Below are positions 40,727-49,825 of a DNA stretch of 64,000 bases, piece after piece (positions within the stretch are counted from its first letter, which is position 1; each line of letters starts with the position of its first letter). The position numbers and the translations under genes are program-made. The notes beneath the pieces were generated by a model, which searched no databases, was not told where the DNA came from, and saw only the letters and a list, made by a program, of their open reading frames with translations. The stretch is from Micromonospora sp. DSM 45708 (lineage in GTDB: Bacteria; Actinomycetota; Actinomycetes; Mycobacteriales; Micromonosporaceae), in NCBI RefSeq assembly GCF_039566955.1, contig NZ_CP154796.1, forward strand, positions 5,332,001-5,396,000. Reading direction: 5' to 3'.

Positions 40727-40992
40727 GCCGACTCCTCCGCCGCGCGAGCCACCATCCGGGGTGTCACTGGTGTCAACGGCGATCCGGGGGTACGAAGACA
40801 CGCCAAAGTCACCAATTAGACCGATCGGCTGATTGACGGTCGCAATCGGCGGAAAGCGCTGCGTCGATTCGTGTTTCGTGTCGGTCTGCCGCCGGTGGCC
40901 CGGCTTCCCCATGCGGGCCGGTGGACACGTCGGTAACGTCAGCCGCAGGGCGGGGCGTACCGCGGGCCCCGGGGGCGAGTGGAGGTGCACCG

Positions 40993-42534
40993 GTGGGGGA
41001 CCCGGCCGTCGTGGTGGGCGTGGACATCGGCACCACCAGCAGCAAGGCGGTCGCGTTCGACACCGACGGCCGGCAGTTGGCCAGCCACTCGATCGGCTAC
41101 CCGCTGGAGGAGCCGAACCCGGGCTGGGCCGAGCAGGACCCGGAGCTGATCTACCAGGCCGTGGTCGGCGTGATCCGCGCGGTCGTCGACGAGCTGGACC
41201 GGCCGGTGGCCGGCCTGTCGTTCAGCACCGCCCTGCACAGCCTGATCGGGCTGGACGCCGACGGCAACCCGCTCACCCCGTCGATCACCTGGGCCGACTC
41301 CCGGGCCAGCGCGCAGGCCGAGCGGCTGCGGGCCGCGCCGTCCGGGCTGGCGTTGCACCGGCGTACCGGCACGCCGGTGCACCCGATGGCGCCGCTGCCC
41401 AAGCTGGTCTGGTTCGCCGAGCAGGAGCCGAAGCTGCACGAGCGGGTGTCGCACTGGGTCGGCATCAAGGATCTCGTCCTGCGGCGGCTCGCCGAGGCGC
41501 TCGTCACCGACCACTCGGTCGCCTCCGCCACCGGCCTGATGGACATCCACAAGCTGGCCTGGGACACCGAGGCGCTGCGCGTCGCCGGCATCACCGAGGA
41601 GCAGCTCCCCCAGCTCGTTCCCACCACGCATGTGCTGCCCGGGCTGACCGCCGAGGCCGCCCGGGCCACCGGCCTGCCGGCGGACACCCCGCTCGTGGTG
41701 GGCGCCGGCGACGGCCCGCTGGCCAACCTCGGGCTCGGCGCGGTACGCCCCGGCGTGGTGGCCTGTTCGATCGGCACCAGCGGCGCGATGCGGGTGATGG
41801 TGGAACGCCCCGGCGTGGACCCGCTGGGCGGTGTCTTCTGCTACGCGCTGACCGAGGACCGCTGGGTGGTCGGCGGCGCGATCAACAACGGCGGGATCGT
41901 GCTCCAGTGGGCCCACGACGCGCTCGCCCCGGAGCTGGGCGAGCACGCCGAGGAGGACCTGCTCGACCTGGCCGCGCAGGCGCCGGTCGGCTCCGGTGGG
42001 CTGATCATGCTGCCCTACCTGCTCAGCGAGCGGGCGCCGCACTGGAGCGCGCTGCCCCGCGGCGCGTACATCGGGTTGACCCACGGCCACGGCCGCGCCC
42101 ACCTGGTGCGCGCCGCGCTGGAGGGGGTCTGCCAGCAGCTCGCGCTGGTCCTGATGTCGGTCCGCGCGGCCGGCAACGAGGTCCGCGAGGTCCGCGCCAG
42201 CGGCGGCTTCGCGCGTAGCCCGCTGTGGCGGCAGATCCTGGCCGACGCGCTGGGCATGCCGGTGCGCTTCCCGGCCGGGCACGAGGGTTCCGGCTTCGGC
42301 GCCGCGCTGCTCGGCATGCAGGCGCTCGGCCTGATCCCCTCGATCGAGGTCGCCGCAGACCTGGTCCGGATCGAGGAGACGGTCCGACCCGATCCCGCCG
42401 CCGCCGCCACGTACGCGGCGTTGCTCCCGCTCTTTTCCGAGCTGTACGACGCGCTCGTGCCCACGTTCGCGTCGCTGCGACGGCTGGCCCCGAGCCTGCC
42501 GCCGGAACCACCGCCCACCGCCCCTCCCCGATGA
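40993..42534 (+). CDS. gntK: Gluconokinase (FGGY family)
   Basis: 513 residues. FGGY carbohydrate kinase: V-V-V-G-V-D-I-G-T-T-S-S-K near residue 6-18 (phosphate-1 loop), W-A-E-Q-D-P-E near 42, G-L-S-F-S-T-A-L-H-S near 75, V-G-A-G-D-G-P-L-A-N-L-G near 236 (catalytic Asp) and S-I-G-T-S-G-A-M near 260. Q-E-P-K-L and the C-terminal R-A-S-G-G-F-A-R-S match gluconate kinases. It phosphorylates gluconate to 6-phosphogluconate for the pentose phosphate route. The GTG at 40993 follows GGAGG by 7 nt. It is followed 13 bp later by the permease gene in one operon. Confidence 0.93.
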   Translation: MGDPAVVVGVDIGTTSSKAVAFDTDGRQLASHSIGYPLEEPNPGWAEQDPELIYQAVVGVIRAVVDELDRPVAGLSFSTALHSLIGLDADGNPLTPSITWADSRASAQAERLRAAPSGLALHRRTGTPVHPMAPLPKLVWFAEQEPKLHERVSHWVGIKDLVLRRLAEALVTDHSVASATGLMDIHKLAWDTEALRVAGITEEQLPQLVPTTHVLPGLTAEAARATGLPADTPLVVGAGDGPLANLGLGAVRPGVVACSIGTSGAMRVMVERPGVDPLGGVFCYALTEDRWVVGGAINNGGIVLQWAHDALAPELGEHAEEDLLDLAAQAPVGSGGLIMLPYLLSERAPHWSALPRGAYIGLTHGHGRAHLVRAALEGVCQQLALVLMSVRAAGNEVREVRASGGFARSPLWRQILADALGMPVRFPAGHEGSGFGAALLGMQALGLIPSIEVAADLVRIEETVRPDPAAAATYAALLPLFSELYDALVPTFASLRRLAPSLPPEPPPTAPPR

Positions 42535-42547
42535 CCGAACAGAGGTC

Positions 42548-44074
42548 GTGATAGCCGTGGTCACACTGCTCGCCGCACCTGCGGAACCACTCACGAACGC
42601 CGGCAACACCCAACTCGTCGTCGCCGCGCTGCTCGGCATCGCCGCGGTGGTGCTGCTCATCGCCTGGGGGAAGGTGCACCCGTTCCTGGCGCTGATCCTC
42701 GGCGCGGCGGTGCTGGGCGTGGTCGCCGGCGTCTCCGCTGACAAGATCGTCACCTCGTTCAGCGGCGGGGTCGGCTCCACGGTCGGCGGCGTCGGCCTGC
42801 TGATCGCGCTCGGCGCGATGATCGGCGGCATGCTGGCCGAGTCGGGCGGGGCGGACAGCATCGTCGAACGGGTGGTGGGCCGGGTCTCTGGTGGCGCGCT
42901 GCCCTGGGCCATGGCCGGTGTCGCCGCGCTCATCGGCCTGCCGCTGTTCTTCGAGGTCGGCGTGGTGCTGCTGGTGCCGATCGTGCTGCTGGTCTCGCGC
43001 CGGGTCGACGTGCCGCTGATGAAGATCGGCATCCCGGCGCTGGCCGGCCTGTCGGTGCTGCACGGCCTGGTGCCGCCCCACCCGGGCCCGCTGGTCGCGA
43101 TCGACGCGCTCGGCGCCAACCTGGGCCAGACACTCGCCCTGGGCCTGCTGGTGGCGATCCCGACGGTGATCATCGCCGGTCCGGTGTTCGGTAACTTCAT
43201 CGCCCGGTACGTGCCGGCCACCGCACCGGAGGCGCTGCTGCCCACCCGGCGCGACCTGGCGGTCGCCGACGACCGCGGTCCCACCCGCCCCGGCGACGGG
43301 CGGGCCGACGCCGACGGCGACCTGGTCACCGAGGACGACCTGGTCAACCCCGGCACCGGTCGTCCGGGCGCGTCGATCGACGAGCCGGTCGGGCCGCGGT
43401 CGCGTCGCGCACCGGCGCTCTGGGCCGCCGTGGTCACCGTGCTGCTGCCGGTGGCGCTCATGCTGCTGCGGGCCATCGGCGAGCTGACCCTCGGCGAGGA
43501 CACCGCCGGCCGCAAGGCACTGGACATCGCCGGCACCCCGATCGTCGCGCTGCTCGCCGGCGTCATCTTCGCCATGATCTTCCTGGGCTACCGGAACGGC
43601 TTCAGCCGTAGCCAGGTCTCGGGTTTCCTGGGTGGCTCGCTGCCGGCGATCGCCGGCATCCTGCTGATCGTCGCCGCCGGCGGCGGCTTCAAGCAGGTGC
43701 TCGTGGACGCCGGCGTGGGCAACCTGGTCGCGGACGCCGCCACCGGCGCCAACCTGTCGCCGCTGCTGCTCGGCTGGCTGGTCGCGGTCGGCATCCGGGT
43801 GGCCACCGGCTCGGCCACGGTCGCCACCATCACCGCCGCCGGCATCGTCGCGCCGCTGGCCGCCACGCTCCAGGGCCCCGAGGTGGCGCTGCTGGCGCTG
43901 GCGATCGGCTGCGGGTCGCTGTTCTTCTCGCACGTCAACGACGCCGGCTTCTGGCTGGTGAAGGAGTACTTCGGGCTGACCGTCGGGCAGACCATCAAGA
44001 GCTGGTCGGTGATGGAGACCATCATCTCGGTGGTCGGCTTCCTCGGCGTCCTCCTGCTCGACGTCTTCGTCTAG
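42548..44074 (+). CDS. gntP: Gluconate:H+ symporter (GntP family)
   Basis: 508 residues, about 12-14 membrane segments with the GntP-type layout: A-W-G-K-V-H-P-F-L-A-L near 37, G-F-G-x-x pattern replaced by F-S-G-G-V-G-S-T-V-G near 72, the highly conserved F-F-E-V-G-V-V-L-L-V-P near 135 and P-P-H-P-G-P near 177, plus a S-H-V-N-D-A-G-F-W segment near 460. It imports gluconate with protons. Start GTG at 42548, with AGAGG just upstream; a second GTG at 42557 is possible. A ~60-residue hydrophilic insert near 222-290 is rich in Asp and Arg. Co-operonic with gntK. Confidence 0.93.
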   Translation: MIAVVTLLAAPAEPLTNAGNTQLVVAALLGIAAVVLLIAWGKVHPFLALILGAAVLGVVAGVSADKIVTSFSGGVGSTVGGVGLLIALGAMIGGMLAESGGADSIVERVVGRVSGGALPWAMAGVAALIGLPLFFEVGVVLLVPIVLLVSRRVDVPLMKIGIPALAGLSVLHGLVPPHPGPLVAIDALGANLGQTLALGLLVAIPTVIIAGPVFGNFIARYVPATAPEALLPTRRDLAVADDRGPTRPGDGRADADGDLVTEDDLVNPGTGRPGASIDEPVGPRSRRAPALWAAVVTVLLPVALMLLRAIGELTLGEDTAGRKALDIAGTPIVALLAGVIFAMIFLGYRNGFSRSQVSGFLGGSLPAIAGILLIVAAGGGFKQVLVDAGVGNLVADAATGANLSPLLLGWLVAVGIRVATGSATVATITAAGIVAPLAATLQGPEVALLALAIGCGSLFFSHVNDAGFWLVKEYFGLTVGQTIKSWSVMETIISVVGFLGVLLLDVFV

Positions 44075-44185
44075 CCGGGCGCGTGGCTGACGGATGGTGC
44101 CCTTCGCACGGCCTACGAACTTGGCAAGCGGGGGCACTGTCCTACCCCGGCCGTCCCAGGCCTGAGACGTGCAGCAGAGGCGGGC

Positions 44186-44944
44186 TCAGGCCCGGCTGAT
44201 CGCGTTGGCGTGGATCGCCTCGTTCAGGTAGGCGGCCATCCCCGGCCGGATCGTCTCGAAGTACGCCGTGAACCGAGGGTCGGCCACGTACATGTCGGCC
44301 AGCCCGGTGTGGATCTCGTACGAGCAGTCGTACCACCATTCGGTGATGAGCTGGCGGTGCTCCTCGGCCAGCGCCATCGCCTCCGGGCCGTCGGCCGGCG
44401 TGCCCGAGTCCATCAGCGCGGCGAACCGCCGCCCCCAGTCCTCGTTCACCGCCTTGTTGCGCAGCCAGTCCTCCTTCGAGTAGCGGCTGGCCCGCTCCTG
44501 TGACTGCCGGTACGCCTCGGTGTCACCCCAGCGCTGCTCCACCTCCTCGGTGTGCTCGTCCGGGTCGAAGTCCCCGAACACCTCGAACCGCTCCTCCGGC
44601 GTCAATCGGATCTCCAACTTTCTCGCCTCCATCGCGCACTCGATCGCCGCGACCATCTCCTGGAGCCTGCCGATCCGCCCGGAGAGCAGCGCGTGCTGCC
44701 GGCGCAGGTGCGCCGCCGGGTCGGCGTCCGGGTCGTCCAGGATCGCGGCGATCTCGTCCAGCGGGAACCCCAGCTCGCGGTAGTAGCGGATGAGCTGCAA
44801 GCGGTCCAGGTCGCGGTCGTGGTAGCGGCGGTAGCCCGCCGGGGTCCGCCCGCTCGGCCGCAGCAGCCCGATCTCGTCGTAGTGGTGCAGCGTGCGGACC
44901 GTCACCCGGGCCGCCCGCGCCACCTGTCCCACCGTGTACGCCAT
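44186..44944 (-). CDS. TipAL-type MerR regulator
   Basis: 252 residues. MerR winged HTH at 1-~70 (Y-T-V-G-Q-V-A-R-A-A-R-V-T-V-R-T-L-H-H-Y-D-E-I-G-L begins at residue 3), a dimerisation coiled coil at ~75-110, and a C-terminal TipAS domain (~130-252) rich in Trp, Tyr and Glu (E-E-V-E-Q-R-W-G near 138, A-L-M-D-S-G near 180, W-Y-D-C-S-Y near 209). TipAL binds thiopeptide and other cyclic peptide antibiotics and activates its own promoter. The ATG at 44944 is used; TTG-based upstream starts run through the promoter. The Cys of W-Y-D-C-S is close to where TipAS has its reactive cysteine. Confidence 0.88.
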   Translation of the reverse strand: MAYTVGQVARAARVTVRTLHHYDEIGLLRPSGRTPAGYRRYHDRDLDRLQLIRYYRELGFPLDEIAAILDDPDADPAAHLRRQHALLSGRIGRLQEMVAAIECAMEARKLEIRLTPEERFEVFGDFDPDEHTEEVEQRWGDTEAYRQSQERASRYSKEDWLRNKAVNEDWGRRFAALMDSGTPADGPEAMALAEEHRQLITEWWYDCSYEIHTGLADMYVADPRFTAYFETIRPGMAAYLNEAIHANAISRA

Positions 44945-44964
44945 GGGTTCCCTCCCTTCCGCGA

Positions 44965-44998
44965 CCAAGGCTCCCGCCTCCCGCAGCGTGAGGGTCAA
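44965..44998 (-). promoter_or_regulatory. Putative autoregulated MerR-type promoter of the TipAL-like gene
   Basis: On the minus strand a -35 TTGACC (44998-44993) is followed by an imperfect dyad CCTCACGC/GCGGGAGG and a weak -10 about 19 bp on. This is the arrangement of the Streptomyces tipA promoter. The dyad is not perfect, so the assignment is tentative. Confidence 0.45.
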
Positions 44999-44999
44999 G

Positions 45000-47279
45000 T
45001 CACCCGCTGATTCTCTCGTGCACCAGCGTGGGGAGCAGGTCGGTCAGGGCGCTCGGGCGGCCGTACCGCCAGCCCTGGCCCTGCCGGCAGCCGATCGCGG
45101 TGACCGCCGCGTGCTGGGCGCCGGTCTCCACCCCCTCGGCCACCACCGCCAGGTCGAACGCGCCGGCCAGCCGGTTCACCATCTCCACGGTGGCGTACGC
45201 GCGGGAATCGCCGACGCCCAGCCGGGACACGAACGAACGGTCGATCTTCAGCTCGGTGGCCGGGATGCGGTGCAGGTAGCTCAACGACGAGTAGCCGGTG
45301 CCGAAGTCGTCGATGGCGATGCGGATGCCGAGGTCGCGTAGCTGGGCCAGCCGGTCGAGCACCGCTTCGCTGCCCTCGATCAGCGCCGACTCGGTGAGTT
45401 CCAGCGTGAGCGCGCGCGGTGGCAGCCCGGCCGCGCCCATCGCGCCGGTGACGGTCGCGATCAGGTCCGGGCGGCACAGGTGGGCGGCGGCGATGTTGAC
45501 CGCGACGGTCACCTCGGGTGCCCGCTCCCGCCAGGTCGCGGCGGCCCGGCACGCCTCGTGGATCACCCAGCGGTCGATGGCCAGGATCAGCCCGGTCTCC
45601 TCGGCCAGCGGCAGGAACCGCGCCGGGGTGAGCACGCCCAACCGGGGATGCCGCCAGCGGACCAGCGCCTCGGCGCTGCGCACCGTGCCGGTGGCCAGGT
45701 CGACGATGGGCTGGAACTCCATCAGCAACTGGCCCTCGTCGACCGCGCGGCGCAGGTCGGCGATCAACTCGGCCCGGCTCACCGCCGACTCGCGCAGCTC
45801 CGGCGTGCACGTCCGGTACGCGGACTTGCCGGCCGCCTTCGCCGCGTACATGGCGATGTCGGCGTCGCGCAGCAGGTCGGTGTGCGAGCTGTGCTGCGGG
45901 CCGTACTCGGCGACGCCGATGCTGGCCGACGGGTGGACGCCGAGGTCCTCCTCGCCGGGCAGCGGTTCGAGCGCGGCGAGCAGCCGGACGGCGAGCCGCT
46001 CGGGGGCGACCTGGCGGTCCCCGGCCACCAGCACGGCGAACTCGTCGCCGCCGAGCCGGGCGATCATCCCGTCCGGGCCGATCGCGTCCCGCATGCGCTC
46101 CGCGGTGGTGGTGAGCAGGCGGTCCCCGGCGGCGTGCCCGAACCGGTCGTTGACCTGCTTGAAGCCGTCCAGGTCGAGCAGCACCACGGCGACCGGCCCG
46201 CCCGTCCGCAGCGCGCGTCGCAGCCGCCGGATGAACGTCAACCGGTTGGGCAGGCCGGTGAGCTGGTCGGAGTACGCGAGCCGGCGCAGCCGGGCGACCA
46301 GCCACAGGTTCTCGTTCGCGGCCAGCCCCTGCCGCAGCGCGAGCACCCCGAGCAGCGCCATCATGCCGACGAAGACCAGGTGCGGGGTCTGCCCGGTGGG
46401 CTGCCGGGACACCATCACCGCGACGATCGCGCCGCCCACCGGCAGGTACGGCAACGCGACGCGCCACCACGGCGGCAGCGGCGACTCCCCGGCGTCGTCC
46501 TCCCGGTCGCCGCAGCCCGGCGGCGGGTAACGGCTGGCCAGGCCGACCAGCAGGTAGCTCAGCGGCCAGCAGACGTCGACCGGGTGCCCCGGGGCGTAGC
46601 TGCCGTGCGCGACGAGGGATACGTAGACCGCGTCGGCGCCGGCCCGGATCGCCAGGCCCGCGCCGATCACGGCGAGCGCCCGCCACATCGGCCGGCCGGG
46701 GCCGGCGACCGCCACCAGGATGGTGAGCTGCATCAGGTCGAACATCGGGTAGAGCAACCCGAACGTACGCAGCGGGTCGGACAGGTCGGCGTCGGCGAGG
46801 TCGCGGAACACCACCACCCAGCCGATCGGGATCAGGGCCAGCCCGACGATCACGCCGTCGAGCAGCGTGCGGGCCTGCCCGATCAGGCTGCGTCCGCCGG
46901 CCCGGGAGCAGAGCACCGCGCCGGTGCCGGTGATGATGCCGGCGGTGAAGAGGCCGCCGACCAGCGGGGTGTGCGGCAGGTCGATCCCGCTGAGCCGCTC
47001 GACCGTCCACACCGTACGCCCGAGCGCGGCGAGGGCCATGGTGGCCGCGAGCAGCCGCCAGAACCGCCGCAGCGCGACCGGGTGCCGGCGGGCCGCGCCG
47101 ACGCAGAGCACCGCCGCCCAGCTCGACACCGCCGTCGCACCGAGGTCGCTGACCAGCGCCGCGCCGGGCAGGCCGGAGACCAGCCAGACCATTTCCCCGA
47201 GTACGACGACGGCGGCCGCGACGAGTCCGACACGGCCGACGAGCGGGTGACGGGCCGGCGCCGCGGCGGCGAGGCTCAC
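45000..47279 (-). CDS. Membrane GGDEF-EAL protein (c-di-GMP turnover)
   Basis: 759 residues. The N-terminal ~320 residues hold eight or so membrane segments, a MASE-like sensor. The GGDEF domain (~335-495) has an intact R-L-G-G-D-E-F active site near 408 and L-D-L-D-G-F-K near 365. The EAL domain (~510-755) has S-A-E-A-L-V-R-W near 538, E-L-T-E-S near 633, D-D-F-G-T-G-Y-S-S-L near 662 and E-G-V-E-T near 720, all catalytic metal ligands present. It could both make and break c-di-GMP; the net direction is unknown. Two other stretches of the family (Asn in N-I-A-A) fit. GTG start. Transcribed leftwards, towards the TipAL-like gene. Confidence 0.92.
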   Translation of the reverse strand: MSLAAAAPARHPLVGRVGLVAAAVVVLGEMVWLVSGLPGAALVSDLGATAVSSWAAVLCVGAARRHPVALRRFWRLLAATMALAALGRTVWTVERLSGIDLPHTPLVGGLFTAGIITGTGAVLCSRAGGRSLIGQARTLLDGVIVGLALIPIGWVVVFRDLADADLSDPLRTFGLLYPMFDLMQLTILVAVAGPGRPMWRALAVIGAGLAIRAGADAVYVSLVAHGSYAPGHPVDVCWPLSYLLVGLASRYPPPGCGDREDDAGESPLPPWWRVALPYLPVGGAIVAVMVSRQPTGQTPHLVFVGMMALLGVLALRQGLAANENLWLVARLRRLAYSDQLTGLPNRLTFIRRLRRALRTGGPVAVVLLDLDGFKQVNDRFGHAAGDRLLTTTAERMRDAIGPDGMIARLGGDEFAVLVAGDRQVAPERLAVRLLAALEPLPGEEDLGVHPSASIGVAEYGPQHSSHTDLLRDADIAMYAAKAAGKSAYRTCTPELRESAVSRAELIADLRRAVDEGQLLMEFQPIVDLATGTVRSAEALVRWRHPRLGVLTPARFLPLAEETGLILAIDRWVIHEACRAAATWRERAPEVTVAVNIAAAHLCRPDLIATVTGAMGAAGLPPRALTLELTESALIEGSEAVLDRLAQLRDLGIRIAIDDFGTGYSSLSYLHRIPATELKIDRSFVSRLGVGDSRAYATVEMVNRLAGAFDLAVVAEGVETGAQHAAVTAIGCRQGQGWRYGRPSALTDLLPTLVHERISG

Positions 47280-47486
47280 GTCGTGCGGGGGGACAACGAT
47301 GCGCTCCGGCTCTCTTCCAGACGTGCGCCCTCGGCGACGAGGACCGGACGGCGGACGACGAACGGCGCAAGCCTAGTCAGCGCCGGGGGCCGCCGCCAGA
47401 GTCGCCCGGGGTCGGTCACCGGACGTGACGCGGGCCGTCCCACCGGGGTGGAGCCGGCCCGCGTCCTCATCGGAATTCGTCGCGCG

Positions 47487-49709
47487 TCACCAGCGGCGGG
47501 TGCTGTCCGGCCAGGAGTCGTACGACTGGGCGGAGAGGATCGGGTCCCAGCCGGTGCTGCCCGTGCCGGTCGGCACGTACGCCGCCAGGTCGGCCCCGCT
47601 CGTGTCGAACGGCCTGGTTTCCAGGTAGCCGGTCAGCACGCCGTTGGCGTCGCGCCGGTAGTACTGGCCGCCGCCGGGTGAGAAGAGCGACGTGACCCCG
47701 GTCCAGCCGCTGGTGGCCGGGTCGAACCGGCCGCCGTCCCACGTGCCCCCGGCCGGGATGACGTAGGTGGCCAGCGCCCCGGTGCTGGTCGTGGTGATCA
47801 GGTGCCCCTTGCCGTTCGCACCGAGAGACTGCACCCCGAAGCCGCTGGCGATCGACACCACGTGGTTGGGCAGGTCGGTCGTCGCGTCGGCCGGCTTGGC
47901 CTTGGCCACCGTGTACCTGTGCAGGACGCTGCCGGCCTGCCCGAAGAGCGAGCCGTTGCCGTCGTAGACCAGCCGGTCGTGCGTCCAGCCGCCGCCGAGG
48001 CGTTCGGTGGTGCGGGTGAAGGTGAGCGGCTGGACGCTGGTGACGTCCACCCGGTGCAGGTCACCACCATTGGTCACCAGCAGCGTGTCCGAGCTGAGGG
48101 TGGCCAGCGCCTTGGGTGTGAAGCCGAGCGTCTGCTCGGAGACCGTCCGCACCACGATCGCTCCGGTCACCGGGTCGAGGGCGGTGTAGGTGAGCCGACC
48201 GTCGGACCGGGCGCCGAAGACCGAGATGACGCCGTGCCACGGCCGGGCCGACAGCAGGGTCTGGTTCCAGCCGCTGGTGCTGACCGCTGTGGACTTCGTC
48301 AGGTCGGCGCCGCTCCCGTCGACCGGGTTCGCGTCGCGGAAGCGGTCCAGTCCGCCGCCGGCGGTACGGGCGAAGTACCAGCCGCCACCGGGCGAGAGCA
48401 CGTGGGTGTAACCGGCCCAGCCGGTCGTGGCGAGCGTGCTGAGGATGAACCCCTCCGACCCGCCTCCGTTGATGCGGTAGGAGAGCAGCCGACCGTCGGC
48501 GAGGTTGCCGAGGATGCGGCCCGGCGCCGGGGAGGTGAGCGTCTTCTGGCTGAAGCCGGTGGAGACCGTCACCGGGTACCCGAGGTCGGTCTGCGACGCC
48601 GGCTTCTCGGTGGTGAGCGTCCGGCGACGCAGTTCGGAGCCGATCTGCCCGTAGAGCGAGCCGTAGCCGTCGTAGGTCAGCCGGTCGTAGCTGGACCAAC
48701 CGTCCATGATCCATGTGCTGGTGAACGTCAACGGGTCGACGCCGGTGACGTCGAGCCGGTACATCTTGCCGGCGGTGTCCGTCACGAGGATGGTGTTCTC
48801 GTTCAGCGTGGCCATCGCCTTGGGCGTGAAGCCGAGCGTCGCGGTCGACACCCGGTTCGCGCGCAGTTCGCCGCTGGCGGCGTCGATGACGCCGTAGGTG
48901 AGCTGCCCGGCGGCGGTCACACCGAAGATCTGCACGTCGGCGGTCTGCTCGCGGATCCACGCGGTCAGGTCGTCCACCCGGGTGACGGTGGCCCCGTCGC
49001 GGGTCTCGGTCTCGCCGAGGCAGCCCTTCTGCCAGGAGGTGTTGCCGATCGCCACGAGCTGCGGCGCACCGGCGACGACGCGGAGCGCCGGGCCGCCGGC
49101 GTCGCCCCGGCAGATGGTGGCCCCGGCCGTGGCGCCGGTGACGTCGGCGGTCACCGCGCCGACGCCCTGCACGGTGAAGTCGGCCGCGTGCAGGCGGTCC
49201 GGCACCCACTCGGTGGCGGTGCGGCCGTACCCGGCGACGGTCAGCGTCTCGGCCGCGGCGGGCGCCGCGGCGGCGAGCGCGACCGGGGTGACGCCGGTGA
49301 CCGGGTTGGCGAGCCGGAGCAGCGCCAGGTTGCGGTCCGGGTGCGGGAGGACCGCGACGGCGCCGCGCTCGTGCCCGGCGGCGCTGGTCAGGTCGGTGCG
49401 CCCGACGAGTACGGTGGTGGGTCGGGCCGGGGCGCCGGCGGTGACGGGGCCGGTGCCGTCGGTGAGGCAGGTCTTCGCGGTGACCACGAAGTTCGGGTCG
49501 ACCAACGCGCCGGTGCAGGCGCGCAGATCACCAAAAGTGATCTTGGCGGTGAAGGCGTAGGTGCCGTCGGGCACCGGGGTGGCGCCGCTGACGGCCGACG
49601 CGGTTCCACCGCCCAGCAGTGTCGAGACGGTGACGACGCCGAGGAGAGCGGCTCCCCATCGGCGGGCATGGCGAACTGACAACGGATCCCCCGTGGTTCG
49701 GATCGGCAC
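47487..49709 (-). CDS. Secreted trypsin-like pseudoprotease with tachylectin-like repeats
   Basis: 740 residues (713 from the internal TTG at 49682, which has GGGGG at better spacing). Signal peptide ends near residue 39. Residues ~45-255 are a chymotrypsin-fold domain, but the triad is gone: the TAAHC His is Thr80 (T-A-K-T-C), the Asp is Asn127 (R-N-L-A-L) and the GDSGG Ser is Ala204 (C-R-G-D-A-G-G-P). The rest (~260-740) has two repeated ~220-residue units with A-R-x-W-H/G-V-x-A-A-G-x-L-T-Y starts and T-L-G-F-T-P-K-A motifs, like tachylectin-type beta propellers. It should bind rather than cut. Family role unknown. Unrelated to the neighbouring mannanase gene in the same direction. Confidence 0.82.
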   Translation of the reverse strand: MPIRTTGDPLSVRHARRWGAALLGVVTVSTLLGGGTASAVSGATPVPDGTYAFTAKITFGDLRACTGALVDPNFVVTAKTCLTDGTGPVTAGAPARPTTVLVGRTDLTSAAGHERGAVAVLPHPDRNLALLRLANPVTGVTPVALAAAAPAAAETLTVAGYGRTATEWVPDRLHAADFTVQGVGAVTADVTGATAGATICRGDAGGPALRVVAGAPQLVAIGNTSWQKGCLGETETRDGATVTRVDDLTAWIREQTADVQIFGVTAAGQLTYGVIDAASGELRANRVSTATLGFTPKAMATLNENTILVTDTAGKMYRLDVTGVDPLTFTSTWIMDGWSSYDRLTYDGYGSLYGQIGSELRRRTLTTEKPASQTDLGYPVTVSTGFSQKTLTSPAPGRILGNLADGRLLSYRINGGGSEGFILSTLATTGWAGYTHVLSPGGGWYFARTAGGGLDRFRDANPVDGSGADLTKSTAVSTSGWNQTLLSARPWHGVISVFGARSDGRLTYTALDPVTGAIVVRTVSEQTLGFTPKALATLSSDTLLVTNGGDLHRVDVTSVQPLTFTRTTERLGGGWTHDRLVYDGNGSLFGQAGSVLHRYTVAKAKPADATTDLPNHVVSIASGFGVQSLGANGKGHLITTTSTGALATYVIPAGGTWDGGRFDPATSGWTGVTSLFSPGGGQYYRRDANGVLTGYLETRPFDTSGADLAAYVPTGTGSTGWDPILSAQSYDSWPDSTRRW

Positions 49710-49825
49710 GGACCGGGGGGCCCGGTCCGATCCCGCTGGATGTTATCCGGCGGACACGCGACGTGTAGCGCACCGGAACATAAGCGCTCAAGAGCGACAA
49801 CCAGCCGGACCGGACCGGTCCGTCG

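Noticed and set aside
44118..44160. GGCAAGCGGGGGCAC segment resembling the GGGGCCCC palindromes
   Set aside because: Only the first ~12 bases fit; the second arm and centre are missing, so I do not count it as a copy.
47487..49709. Calling this gene an active serine protease
   Set aside because: All three triad positions are replaced.
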